DNA of 15,771 nucleotides from NCBI GenBank assembly GCA_031553975.1, contig JAVBKP010000094.1, positions 1 through 15,771 of the forward strand. The letters are read 5' to 3'. The notes below the pieces were generated by a model. The model had not been told where the DNA came from, ran no database searches, and saw only the letters and a list, made by a program, of their open reading frames with translations. Every line of letters begins with the position of its first letter. The stretch's first letter is position 1. Of this stretch, positions 1 to 8,472 are shown piece after piece. Source of the stretch: JAVBKP01 sp031553975. GTDB lineage: Bacteria > Bacillota > Clostridia > Peptostreptococcales > Anaerovoracaceae. The position numbers and the translations under genes are program-made.

Positions 1-2
1 AA

Positions 3-563
3 TATGCGGCTACAGATATTCCCAAGAATGTAATTGAAGACAACCTAAAAAAGGATCTAATAGTGCTTACCAATGGTATGACAGATGGTATTATTGGTAA
101 GGCAGAGGGAAATCAGTTTGCTGCATCAGCAAATTTTGAGAAAGTATCCATAAAAAGCACAGAAATAAAGTTGATTGAAAGTATTAGATCTACCTCCGAT
201 GCGGACCAAGCAGAAGTGATAGCACAACATTCATCAGTGAATGAAAAAGCAAAATTTAAGATTGAAGTAGAAGAAACAGCAGGCTGGCAAATGGATGCTA
301 GGCATAATCGACTGATACAGATCATGGTGGACGCCTACAAGAGAAAGATTGGCGCCACGGCCAAACTCGTATCATCTAATGGAAATATTGAAGTACCTAT
401 TTTTATAGAAAAAAATCCTAAAATAAATGCAGTTGCCATAGGACCAACCATTGTCAATGCCCATACAAAACAAGAGTATGTGTTATCTAGTACCATTGGA
501 CCTTTTGTGAGAACAATGGCATCAGCCCTGAGAGACATTGCTCATGAGTCAGAAGAACAGTAG
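3..563 (+). CDS. M20-family (PepD-like) dipeptidase, C-terminal part
   Basis: The reading frame is open from the left edge (first full codon at base 3), so this is the 3' end of a gene that starts outside the window; about 186 residues are visible. The segment resembles the C-terminal half of the aminoacyl-histidine/nonspecific dipeptidases PepD (M20 family), cytosolic two-metal enzymes that cleave dipeptides. Seen: an SIRST stretch as in the lid domain, AGWQMD where the family has a YPGW-like motif, then IEVPIF, and near the end AIGPTIVNAHTKQE. The last matches the family GP-x-I-x-x-x-H-[ST]-x-x-E motif, whose His is a metal ligand. The usual HAGLECG motif is poorly kept (SNGNIEVP), so substrate range may differ. 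The stop is followed at once by the miaB ribosome-binding site, suggesting co-transcription. The family is reasonably sure; the exact substrate is unknown. Confidence 0.72.
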   Translation, partial: YAATDIPKNVIEDNLKKDLIVLTNGMTDGIIGKAEGNQFAASANFEKVSIKSTEIKLIESIRSTSDADQAEVIAQHSSVNEKAKFKIEVEETAGWQMDARHNRLIQIMVDAYKRKIGATAKLVSSNGNIEVPIFIEKNPKINAVAIGPTIVNAHTKQEYVLSSTIGPFVRTMASALRDIAHESEEQ

Positions 564-572
564 GAGATAAAA

Positions 573-1928
573 TTGGACAAAAAAAAATTTCACATTCAAA
601 CCTTCGGGTGTCAGGCAAATGAACTGGATTCTGAAAAAATCGCAGGTATGCTTGAAACCCTTGGATATGTAAAAGACGATATAGAAAATGCAGATGATAG
701 CAATGCTAATATTTATATAATCAACACATGCAGCGTGCGTGAAAACGCCGACAATAGGTTTTTTGGAACCCTAGGCAGATTAAAAATAAAAAAGGCAAAA
801 AATCGAGAGGTCATTGTGGCTACTTGTGGCTGTATGATGCAGCAGCAAACCGTAGTGGATACGGTGAAGAAAAAAGCACCTTGGGTAGACTTAATATTTG
901 GAACCCACAATATAGATCAGCTTCCCACGCTCCTGGCCAATGTGGTTAATGAAAAGAAAAAAATTATATCCGTCATAGAAGATACAGAGCAAATCGTAGA
1001 AGGCCTTCCCGTAAAACGTCTATATGACTTTAAAGCCTTGGTAAGTATTATGCAAGGCTGTAATAATTTCTGTACATACTGTATCGTGCCTTATACCAGA
1101 GGTCGTGAAAAAAGCAGACCACCAGAGGTCATCATCAACGAAGTGAGAGAACTGGTAGCGTCTGGAACAAAAGAGATTACCCTATTGGGGCAGAATGTCA
1201 ATTCCTATGGCAAGGGCTGCGATTTTAATATGGACTTTGCAGACTTAGTCCATGAACTGAACAAAATTGAAGGCCTAGCACGGCTTAGGTTTATGACCTC
1301 CCATCCCAAAGATATTTCGGACAAGCTCATTGATTGTTTTAGAACATGCGATGTACTTCGCAATTACATACATCTTCCTGTACAGTCGGGCAGCAATGCA
1401 GTATTAAAAAGAATGAACCGTGGCTATCAAAGAGAAGAGTATCTTGAGAGCATCATAAAACTAAGAGAAGCTTCTCCAGACATTGGAATCACTACGGATA
1501 TTATAGTAGGGTTTCCCGGTGAGAGTGAAGAGGATTTTGAAGAAACCCTAGATTTAGTACGAAAAGCAGATTTTGATTCGGCTTTTATGTTCCTTTATTC
1601 TGTTAGACAAGGCACACCAGCGGAAAAATATGAGGATCAAATACCAGAAGAGGTGAAACACCAACGCTTTAATAGACTGGTAGAGCTAGTGAATGGGAAT
1701 ATGGCTAAAAAAAATAAAGCCTGCGTAGATAAAACCTATCCAGTGCTCGTTGAAGGTCCTAGCAAAAACAATGAAGCCACATACACAGGACGCACCCCCG
1801 AGTCAAAAGTAGTGAACTTTTCACCCAATGAAACAAATTTACAATCAATGGACATAATAGGAAAAATTGTAAATATAAAAATAAAAGAAGCCAAGACATT
1901 TAGTTTGAATGGAGAAATACAAGCATGA
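573..1928 (+). CDS. miaB: tRNA-2-methylthio-N6-dimethylallyladenosine synthase MiaB
   Basis: Radical-SAM methylthiotransferase that adds the 2-methylthio group to i6A37 of tRNAs reading UNN codons. The N-terminal UPF0004 domain shows its three cluster cysteines in QTFGCQAN (C13), INTCSVREN (C53) and TCGC (C87). The radical-SAM CxxxCxxC motif is in QGCNNFCTYC (C163, C167, C170). A TRAM RNA-binding domain fills roughly residues 380-446. At 451 aa it is close to the E. coli enzyme and lacks the N-terminal extension seen in Bacillus. The start is TTG at 573: GGAG (563-566) overlaps the previous stop codon and lies 6 nt upstream, and the protein then begins just before the conserved FHIQTFGCQ. The 3' end overlaps mutS by ATGA. 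The substrate isopentenyl group would come from MiaA, whose gene is not in the window. Confidence 0.96.
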   Translation: MDKKKFHIQTFGCQANELDSEKIAGMLETLGYVKDDIENADDSNANIYIINTCSVRENADNRFFGTLGRLKIKKAKNREVIVATCGCMMQQQTVVDTVKKKAPWVDLIFGTHNIDQLPTLLANVVNEKKKIISVIEDTEQIVEGLPVKRLYDFKALVSIMQGCNNFCTYCIVPYTRGREKSRPPEVIINEVRELVASGTKEITLLGQNVNSYGKGCDFNMDFADLVHELNKIEGLARLRFMTSHPKDISDKLIDCFRTCDVLRNYIHLPVQSGSNAVLKRMNRGYQREEYLESIIKLREASPDIGITTDIIVGFPGESEEDFEETLDLVRKADFDSAFMFLYSVRQGTPAEKYEDQIPEEVKHQRFNRLVELVNGNMAKKNKACVDKTYPVLVEGPSKNNEATYTGRTPESKVVNFSPNETNLQSMDIIGKIVNIKIKEAKTFSLNGEIQA

Positions 1929-4573
1929 CCCCTATGATGCAGCAATATTCAGAGATAAAATCGCGCCACGAAGACTGTATCCTGTTTTATCGGTTAGGTG
2001 ATTTTTACGAGATGTTTTTTGAAGATGCCATAACGGCCTCTCGGGAACTTGAAATAACTTTGACAGGTAGAAATTGTGGAGAAGAAGAGAAAGCACCCAT
2101 GTGTGGTGTTCCTTTTCACGCTTGTGATGGGTATATTGCTAAACTCATAGAAAAGGGTTATAAAGTAGCTGTATGTGAGCAGGTGGAAGATGCGGCTGAG
2201 GCTAAAGGCATCGTAAAACGAGATGTAACTCGGATTATTACACCAGGCACTGTTGTGAACCAAACCATGCTAAACGAAAAAGAAAACAACTATCTGGGTG
2301 CTGTATATTTTGGTGAAACAGGAACAGGGGTGGCTTTTTGTGATGTATCAACGGGAGAGATAAAAGTAACTGAAATCTCAGGTTATATGATGTATGAGCG
2401 AGTAATCAACGAAATAGTTAAGATGAAGCCAAAAGAAATCTTAATCCATGAAACAGACGAAAACACAAATGAATTGCTCCAAAAATTCAAAAAAGAAATT
2501 CAATTGGTGACAGATACATTTTTTACTATGAAAAACCATACATATTTTGCATATAGTGCAGGAGAAAAGCTGATTTTGAGCCAATTCAAAGTCAAGGCAC
2601 TTATTGGGATAGGGCTAGTCGATAAAACAGCGGCCGTTAGCGCATTAGGTGCATTGTTATCCTATTTGGTAGAGACCCAAAAGCAAAGCATGGCACACAT
2701 ATCCTACCTACAAGTGTATGACTCAAACAACCACATGTCTTTAGACAAAGCCACAATCAAAAATCTAGAGTTAACAGAGACTTTATTTGAAAAAAAAATA
2801 CAAGGATCTTTGCTTGGGGTGCTTGACAAAGCCCAGACAGCTATGGGTTCCCGCAAGCTAAAACAATGGCTCAAAGAGCCTTTGCACAGTATAAAAGAGA
2901 TTAATGCAAGGCTAGATGCTGTAGAGACTTTGGCTGATGATGTACTGCAAAGGAACAATATTAGGGAACATTTAAAAAATGTATACGACTTAGAGCGGCT
3001 TAGCGGACGGATAGCCTGTGGCAATGCCAATGGACGAGATTTAATTGCGCTTAGGAACTCTATTGCCACACTACCAGATATAAAAAATGAGCTATCAGGC
3101 TCTGAGAGCGATTTGTTAAAATCATTGTGCGAACAAATTGATGACCTACAAGAAGTGTGTGAATTAATTAACAACGCTGTGAAGGAAGAGCCACCTTATA
3201 CCATAAAAGAAGGTGGTATTATCAATGACGGCTTCTCTGAAGAGCTAGACAATATCAAACACTCCATTTCAGATGGACAAAAGTGGATTGCAGGGCTAGA
3301 GGCTAGCGAAAAGGAAAGAACGGGTATAAAGTCACTAAAAGTGGGATTTACCAAAGTATTTGGGAATTATATTGAAGTAACCAAGTCTTACTATGACCTA
3401 GTGCCAGATAACTATATCAGAAAACAGACATTGGCCAACTGCGAGCGTTTTATCACCCAAGAGTTAAAAGAAGTAGAGACCGTTGTATTAAATGCAGAAA
3501 CCAAAATCAATCAGCTTGAATACGAAATATTCCTAGAACTGAGAAAACAACTACAAGATTATATTCCAGCTATACAAAAAACATCATCGGCCATAGCCAG
3601 TGTAGATGTGTTGTGTTCCTTTGCGGAGGTTGGTTCAAAATTAGGATATGTAAAACCGGCCATGGATGACGGTGAGGTGATCCATATTAAAAACGGCCGC
3701 CATCCAGTCATCGAGATGACCATTCGGGACGGGATTTTCGTCGCCAATGATACATATATAGATGGAAAAGGAGACAGCATGCTCCTCATAACTGGTCCCA
3801 ACATGGCCGGTAAATCTACATACATGCGCCAAACAGCGCTCATCGTATTAATGGCGCAGATTGGCTCTTTTGTGCCAGCAGATAGTGCGCATATTGGCGT
3901 GGTTGACCGAATCTATACAAGAATAGGTTCATCGGACAACCTATCCCAAGGGCAAAGCACATTCTTTGTAGAGATGAGTGAACTTGCTTATATTTTAAAT
4001 ACGGCCACACCAAAGAGTTTGATTGTTTTAGATGAAATCGGTCGTGGCACTAGCACATATGATGGTTTGTCCATAGCATGGGCTGTGGTAGAACACCTTT
4101 GTCGTAGCAAAAATAGAACAAAGGCATTGTTTGCTACCCATTATCACGAATTAACCTCCATAGAGGGCATAGAAGGTGTCAAAAACCTTAACGTAGACGT
4201 ACAGGACCACCAAGGACATATTGTATTCCTACACAAAATAGTAGAAGGAAGTGCCAGCCAAAGTTATGGTATACACGTAGCAAAACTGGCAGGGGTTCCA
4301 GAGGCAGTCCTTCAAATGGCGGAAGATAACTTGATCCATTTAGAGAAGGACAAAGCTGTACAGTTAGAAGTTAACAACGTTGACAAAGTTACAAAGTTTG
4401 ACAAATATTGTGAAAAACCGCAATTGCCAAAACCCAAAGCCAGCAGTGACCAAATATCATTTTTTGACTTAGATCATCCTGTGCTTGAAAAATTAAAGCA
4501 GATAAATTTAATGGAAACAACCCCATTGCAAGCCTATGAAATTTTAGAAAATCTAAAAAAATTATTAAAGTAA
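1925..4573 (+). CDS. mutS: DNA mismatch repair protein MutS
   Basis: Mismatch-recognition ATPase of methyl-independent mismatch repair; it binds mispairs as a dimer and recruits MutL. The mismatch-wedging F-x-E motif is in GDFYEMF (F27, E29). The connector, lever and clamp domains follow, then the ABC-type ATPase with Walker A GPNMAGKST (about 624-632) and Walker B LIVLDEIGRGTSTYDG (D703, E704), and the ATHYHEL switch. Near the C-terminus QISFFDL fits the beta-clamp binding motif known from Firmicute MutS proteins. Its 882 aa are slightly above the usual 850-860. The start ATG overlaps the miaB stop (ATGA), and GGAG at 1911-1914 inside miaB could serve as ribosome-binding site with a 10-nt spacer; translational coupling is likely. 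MutL follows 14 nt after the stop. Confidence 0.98.
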   Translation: MTPMMQQYSEIKSRHEDCILFYRLGDFYEMFFEDAITASRELEITLTGRNCGEEEKAPMCGVPFHACDGYIAKLIEKGYKVAVCEQVEDAAEAKGIVKRDVTRIITPGTVVNQTMLNEKENNYLGAVYFGETGTGVAFCDVSTGEIKVTEISGYMMYERVINEIVKMKPKEILIHETDENTNELLQKFKKEIQLVTDTFFTMKNHTYFAYSAGEKLILSQFKVKALIGIGLVDKTAAVSALGALLSYLVETQKQSMAHISYLQVYDSNNHMSLDKATIKNLELTETLFEKKIQGSLLGVLDKAQTAMGSRKLKQWLKEPLHSIKEINARLDAVETLADDVLQRNNIREHLKNVYDLERLSGRIACGNANGRDLIALRNSIATLPDIKNELSGSESDLLKSLCEQIDDLQEVCELINNAVKEEPPYTIKEGGIINDGFSEELDNIKHSISDGQKWIAGLEASEKERTGIKSLKVGFTKVFGNYIEVTKSYYDLVPDNYIRKQTLANCERFITQELKEVETVVLNAETKINQLEYEIFLELRKQLQDYIPAIQKTSSAIASVDVLCSFAEVGSKLGYVKPAMDDGEVIHIKNGRHPVIEMTIRDGIFVANDTYIDGKGDSMLLITGPNMAGKSTYMRQTALIVLMAQIGSFVPADSAHIGVVDRIYTRIGSSDNLSQGQSTFFVEMSELAYILNTATPKSLIVLDEIGRGTSTYDGLSIAWAVVEHLCRSKNRTKALFATHYHELTSIEGIEGVKNLNVDVQDHQGHIVFLHKIVEGSASQSYGIHVAKLAGVPEAVLQMAEDNLIHLEKDKAVQLEVNNVDKVTKFDKYCEKPQLPKPKASSDQISFFDLDHPVLEKLKQINLMETTPLQAYEILENLKKLLK

Positions 4574-4587
4574 AATGGTAGAAAATT

Positions 4588-6378
4588 ATGAAAAAAATTC
4601 AAATTTTACCTAAGCAGGTAGCCGACAAAATCGCAGCGGGGGAAGTGGTAGATAGACCATTGTCCATCGTTAAGGAATTAATAGAGAACTCTATAGATGC
4701 AGGTTCAGATGCCATCACAATAGAAATAAAAAACGGTGGTAAGTCCTATATCAGAGTATCAGACAATGGTATTGGGATAGACAAAGAGGACGTTGCTGTT
4801 GCTTTCTTGCGCCATGCCACCAGCAAAGTGGCCACGGCAGAAGACTTAGAAGGAATAGAGACCCTCGGATTTAGAGGAGAGGCACTAGCCAGTATTGCTG
4901 CAGTCTCTCGCACGGAACTCATCACCAAGACAGCAGATGCCAAAGCAGGCATATCTGTGAAAATCCAAGGCGGAGAGATTGTCAGTCAAACTGATGTGGG
5001 TTGCCCTGATGGAACTACAATTGTAGTATCTGATTTGTTTTATAATACGCCAGCAAGGCTAAAGTTCATGAAAGCAGATGCTACGGAGAGTACACTGATC
5101 ATCGACTTTGTATCAAAGATGGCCTTGGCCTATGCCAATATTAAAATTCGTCTCATCAACAACGGAAATATTCTATTCTCCACCTCAGGAAAGGGAAATA
5201 TACAAGCAAATATACTCACCATATTTGGAAAAGATATAGGAGATGGACTGATTCAATATTATGGCGGTATGGATAACTCTGGCAGAGTTGATATTGAAGT
5301 ATTTGTATCACCACAGAGCAAAACCAGGACCAATCGCAAATATCAGATATATTTTATCAACGGTAGGTATGTCAACAGCAAAATTCTTGACAATGCCGTA
5401 GTGAATGCCTACAAAGAGCGCATTCCTGATGGGCGTTTTCCTGTTGTTTTTATATTTTATAGAGTAGATCCCAAAAGCCTAGATGTTAATATTCACCCCA
5501 ACAAAAAAGAAGTTAGGTTTGCAGATGAAAAACAAGTGTGGGACTTTGTCACAACTATGATCACAAAGGCCTTAGAGACAGTCAATGTGATTCCGAATCT
5601 ACAAATCAAGCAAGAGCCACAGCCTTTGTGGGCCCAGCCAAAAGAGGTCAGCCAGTCTCATCAATTAGAACCGTCCCCAGCAAATATAGACTATTCTACC
5701 TTTTTTGCAAAAAAAAGAGAGGAAGCGGGCGGCAGTCAGGCGGAAATCATTGAAGAGACGCAAACGGAGTTTGCCATAGAGAAAGAGCCAAATGTAGACC
5801 TTGATATTTTAAATATTAACATAACTGGGGCAGTATTTAATACATATATCACAGGATATGACGCAAAATACTTTTACATGATAGATCAACATGCCGCCCA
5901 TGAACGTATATTCTATGAGCAATTTTTAGATCAGTTTACCTCGTCTAAAAAACAAAGCCAATCCATTATGGAAGCCATTATTGTTGAAGTGACTTTGGCT
6001 ATTAAAAACAATGATAATAAAATAACAGAGTATTTGGAAATCTGCGGCTTTGAAATCGATGCTTTCGGGCCAAAGGCCTATAAGGTTAGTAGCATACCAA
6101 GTTATATGTCCATAGAGGAGGCAATTGTTTTTCTAAACGATTTTATGGACAAGGTAGAAGAGTCTACCGATTTCGAGGATCAAAAGAAAATAGATAAAAT
6201 CATATCCAATGCGTGTAAAAAAGCTGTAAAAGCACATGATAAACTAGATATTAAAGAAATGCAAGGGTTGCTACATAGCTTGGCGAAGACTAGAAATCCC
6301 TACTCATGCCCGCATGGAAGACCAGTTTTCTTAAAGCTTAGCCAGTATGAGATTGAAAAAATGTTCAAACGTGTATAA
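4588..6378 (+). CDS. mutL: DNA mismatch repair protein MutL (endonuclease type)
   Basis: Partner of MutS that couples mismatch recognition to strand incision. The N-terminal GHKL ATPase shows ELIENSIDAG (E30, N34), SDNGIGI (D59) and TLGFRGEAL (92-100), then the transducer domain with the NVNIHPNKKEVRF motif. A linker of low conservation spans about 335-400. The C-terminal domain carries DQHAAHERIFYE starting at D433, which fits the DQHA-x2-E-x4-E metal-binding endonuclease motif. ACKKAVKAHD (C543) and SCPHGRPVF (C574) are the other two metal-site motifs. It is therefore expected to nick DNA itself, as in organisms without MutH. Length 596 aa is typical. The ribosome-binding site is weak (only GGTAG about 7 nt upstream), so coupling to mutS translation is plausible. 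Confidence 0.98.
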   Translation: MKKIQILPKQVADKIAAGEVVDRPLSIVKELIENSIDAGSDAITIEIKNGGKSYIRVSDNGIGIDKEDVAVAFLRHATSKVATAEDLEGIETLGFRGEALASIAAVSRTELITKTADAKAGISVKIQGGEIVSQTDVGCPDGTTIVVSDLFYNTPARLKFMKADATESTLIIDFVSKMALAYANIKIRLINNGNILFSTSGKGNIQANILTIFGKDIGDGLIQYYGGMDNSGRVDIEVFVSPQSKTRTNRKYQIYFINGRYVNSKILDNAVVNAYKERIPDGRFPVVFIFYRVDPKSLDVNIHPNKKEVRFADEKQVWDFVTTMITKALETVNVIPNLQIKQEPQPLWAQPKEVSQSHQLEPSPANIDYSTFFAKKREEAGGSQAEIIEETQTEFAIEKEPNVDLDILNINITGAVFNTYITGYDAKYFYMIDQHAAHERIFYEQFLDQFTSSKKQSQSIMEAIIVEVTLAIKNNDNKITEYLEICGFEIDAFGPKAYKVSSIPSYMSIEEAIVFLNDFMDKVEESTDFEDQKKIDKIISNACKKAVKAHDKLDIKEMQGLLHSLAKTRNPYSCPHGRPVFLKLSQYEIEKMFKRV

Positions 6379-6387
6379 GGAAAATAT

Positions 6388-6990
6388 ATGAGAAAAATAA
6401 AAGAAAATAGCAAGACCATGGCCATAGTAAAGCTAGTATTGTTGCTGATCATAACCATTGGCATTCCAATGGCTATTTTCTTGCTTTATCCAGAATCACT
6501 AGAAATAATAAAAGACAAAGAAAAGCTAGCAGCGCTTTTAAGTGGAGAACATAGGATGACCATTATGCTCATCTACGTAGGAATGCAAATGGCCCAAGTC
6601 ATCATTACTTTAATACCTGGGCAAGCGGTTCAGTTTGCTGGCGGATATGCATTTGGGGTACTTTTAGGAAGTATTTTAAGTTTTATTGGTATTTTACTGG
6701 GAACTATGGTAGCATATTATTTGGCAAAGTTACTAGGAAAAGATGCAATGCATCTGATTTTTGGTGAAGAACGTTTTCAAAAATTCACAGATAAGTTAAA
6801 TAGCAAAAAAGCTTCAGTCACATTGTTTTTACTATACTTGATACCTGGTTTTCCGAAGGATATGATTGCCTATGTGGCTGGTGCATCAGAGTACAGGATT
6901 CTTCCGTTATTGCTCATTTCCCTATTGGGTAGAGCGCCCGCGATGATGATAACAATTTTTTTAGGCAAATCATTCAATGCCTTACTATAA
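6388..6990 (+). CDS. TVP38/TMEM64 (VTT/DedA-related) membrane protein
   Basis: A 200-aa integral membrane protein. Hydrophobic segments are seen at about 12-34, 57-77, 84-113, 143-165 and 171-193. The pairs IPGQAVQFAGGYAFG (76-90) and IPGFPKDMIAYVAG (152-165), with R182 in LLGRAP, match the VTT domain of the TVP38/TMEM64 group, whose re-entrant helices carry such proline-containing motifs. Some members of the wider DedA/VTT superfamily act in lipid scrambling or undecaprenyl-phosphate recycling; the role of this one is not known. The ribosome-binding site AAGGA (6377-6381) overlaps the mutL stop codon with a 7-nt spacer, so it belongs to the same transcription unit, although no functional link to repair is evident. 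Confidence 0.85.
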   Translation: MRKIKENSKTMAIVKLVLLLIITIGIPMAIFLLYPESLEIIKDKEKLAALLSGEHRMTIMLIYVGMQMAQVIITLIPGQAVQFAGGYAFGVLLGSILSFIGILLGTMVAYYLAKLLGKDAMHLIFGEERFQKFTDKLNSKKASVTLFLLYLIPGFPKDMIAYVAGASEYRILPLLLISLLGRAPAMMITIFLGKSFNALL

Positions 6991-7000
6991 TGGAGGAAAT

Positions 7001-8224
7001 ATGAAAATTTGGAAAAAACTACATTCGAGAAAACAAGGAATTATACTGTCGGTTATGCTACTGACTTCAATGATTTTATTTTGCTTTCTAGTTTTTATTA
7101 CAGTGAAAGATACAGATCAGAGCAATGAATTAACATTGCTTGCCCATGAGTTTTTTAGTGCGTCAGACAGCCTCACCAGTGACGCCCAGCTATACGTTCT
7201 AACACAACAAGAGATGTATTATGAGAACTATCACTATGACACCTCCACTGTTAAACTTAGAGAAAACGTACTCCAAAGAGTAGCCGAAATTGATATACCA
7301 GAAAATCAAATGTTCTTACTAAAAAGTGCGATGCAATCATCAAAAGATTTAGAAATTCTGGAAAATGCAGCATTTGAGGCTATGGGTGCAGGCGATTATC
7401 AATCAGCCAAAGACCTGATATTTAGCGATACATATGTAAAAGGGAAAAAAAATATTTTAGAATTGACCAATGAATTTGAAAAAGTAACCAGAGAGACAAT
7501 GGGTTCTCAGATTAGACAAGACAGGATTCAAGTATTGGTTAGTTTTATCATTACCATGGCAATCGCAATGTTATTCATAGTATTTGTTATCAAAAATATC
7601 CGTATACTCAATGAAAAGATTGCTTCGATCAAGTTTTTTGCTGATGCAGCAGAGCAAATGGCAGGGGGCGACTTTGCAATAAATTTGTTTCCATATGAGA
7701 AAAAAGAGGAACTTAGCCTTCTTGCAGATGGATATGCAAAGATTATGATTACCACTGAACAAATCATTTTTGAGTTAAAAAAAGTAGAAGATGAGAGGAT
7801 AAAGGGCAACTTTAATCTTCGGGTGGATGAAGAACAGTTCAACGGTGAATACCGAAAGATAGCTCGTACAATCAACGCCATGGGGGAGTCTTTTCGCAGA
7901 ACTTTAAATAGTGCACCCATAGGATATATTTTTATGGAAAATGGAATTGTACAAAGCATCAATGAATATGCCAAAAGTACTATGGGCATTAGCCAGGGAA
8001 GTGCTTTTAAAACATTTTGTGAAAATGATGAGTATGAGCAGGTTTGCGAAAAATTAGAAACCATGGATGAAATTAATGGAGAAATTCTATATTTCACCAT
8101 TAGAAATGGGGAGAGACGTCGCTTCCATACCAATATCCTAAAGATAGATTTTTTTGAAAGTAGAACCGAAGCAATTTGGTGTGTTGATATAGAAGGGCTT
8201 GCATCGGCAACAAAAGAAACATAA
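7001..8224 (+). CDS. Two-TM sensor protein with HAMP and PAS-like domains, no output domain
   Basis: I choose ATG 7001 over the in-frame ATG at 6977: GGAGG (6992-6996) sits 4 nt before 7001, and 6977 lies inside the preceding gene. The 407-aa product has TM1 at about 14-34, an extracytoplasmic helical region (35-175) resembling a four-helix-bundle sensor, and TM2 at about 176-198. A HAMP-like segment follows (199-262). A second HAMP-like stretch, GNFNLRV...FNGEYRKIARTIN (269-292), is of the kind found in chemoreceptors. A PAS-like segment begins at NSAPIGYIFM (303 on) and runs to about 398. The protein then stops: there is no methyl-accepting signalling helix, kinase, GGDEF or EAL domain. It could be a stand-alone signal input for another protein, or the remnant of a larger receptor; no frameshifted continuation is seen downstream. 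Confidence 0.7.
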   Translation: MKIWKKLHSRKQGIILSVMLLTSMILFCFLVFITVKDTDQSNELTLLAHEFFSASDSLTSDAQLYVLTQQEMYYENYHYDTSTVKLRENVLQRVAEIDIPENQMFLLKSAMQSSKDLEILENAAFEAMGAGDYQSAKDLIFSDTYVKGKKNILELTNEFEKVTRETMGSQIRQDRIQVLVSFIITMAIAMLFIVFVIKNIRILNEKIASIKFFADAAEQMAGGDFAINLFPYEKKEELSLLADGYAKIMITTEQIIFELKKVEDERIKGNFNLRVDEEQFNGEYRKIARTINAMGESFRRTLNSAPIGYIFMENGIVQSINEYAKSTMGISQGSAFKTFCENDEYEQVCEKLETMDEINGEILYFTIRNGERRRFHTNILKIDFFESRTEAIWCVDIEGLASATKET

Positions 8225-8276
8225 AAAAAACATAAAAAAAATACAATTTTAACTGGTTATTTTTTGTCAGATAAGT

Positions 8277-8282
8277 TATACT
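8277..8282 (+). promoter_or_regulatory. -10 box of the 6S RNA promoter
   Basis: TATACT at 8277-8282 is followed 7 nt later by the expected 5' end of the RNA (about 8289). The -35 region at 17-nt spacing (8254-8259, TGGTTA) is only a weak match to TTGACA. Confidence 0.5.
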
Positions 8283-8288
8283 AAAAAT

Positions 8289-8462
8289 ATCCTGGGATGT
8301 ATGTTGAGGTTTATAATTCAACCTACAAAGTGACTTTGGGAATTCGGAGTCTCTAAGATATGGCAGGCCACATACTATCAGTGGAAGTCAGATGATATGA
8401 GCAGAGTACCCCCCTATCTAGGATAGGGTCTGAATTATGGCTTTAACGGCATTTTGGGACTT
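8289..8462 (+). ncRNA. ssrS: Probable 6S RNA (RNA polymerase regulator)
   Basis: 6S RNA mimics an open promoter and binds housekeeping RNA polymerase holoenzyme. Seen here: the 5' strand TCCTGGGATGT (8290-8300) pairs with GGCATTTTGGGA (8448-8459), resembling the terminal strands of known 6S RNAs (E. coli has GAGATGT and GGCATCTC). The stem continues with GTTGAGGTT (8303-8311) to GGCTTTAAC (8439-8447), then ATAATTC (8313-8319) to GAATTAT (8432-8438). The 3' side of the central bubble carries the expected small hairpin, CCCTATC-tag-GATAGGG (8412-8428). The upper arm ends in a CCAC/GTGG hairpin (8368-8384). The length of about 174 nt suits the family, and a -10 box lies 7 nt upstream. The identification rests on structure and terminal sequence read by eye; no covariance search was run. 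The 3' end is approximate. Confidence 0.72.
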
Positions 8463-8472
8463 TCTTGAAAAT

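Noticed and set aside
2704..3174. Antisense open frame of 156 codons inside mutS
   Set aside because: It lies wholly within a strongly conserved coding region, and its translation shows no recognisable domain.
8234..8265. Weak A/T hairpin after the sensor gene as an operon terminator
   Set aside because: The stem is only A-T pairs with a 14-nt loop; it overlaps the 6S promoter region and is not convincing.
8366..8404. Resemblance to a cobalamin riboswitch (GCCAC, GGAAGTCAGA)
   Set aside because: The B12-box order and other core elements are missing, no suitable gene follows on the + strand, and the segment fits the upper arm of 6S RNA.
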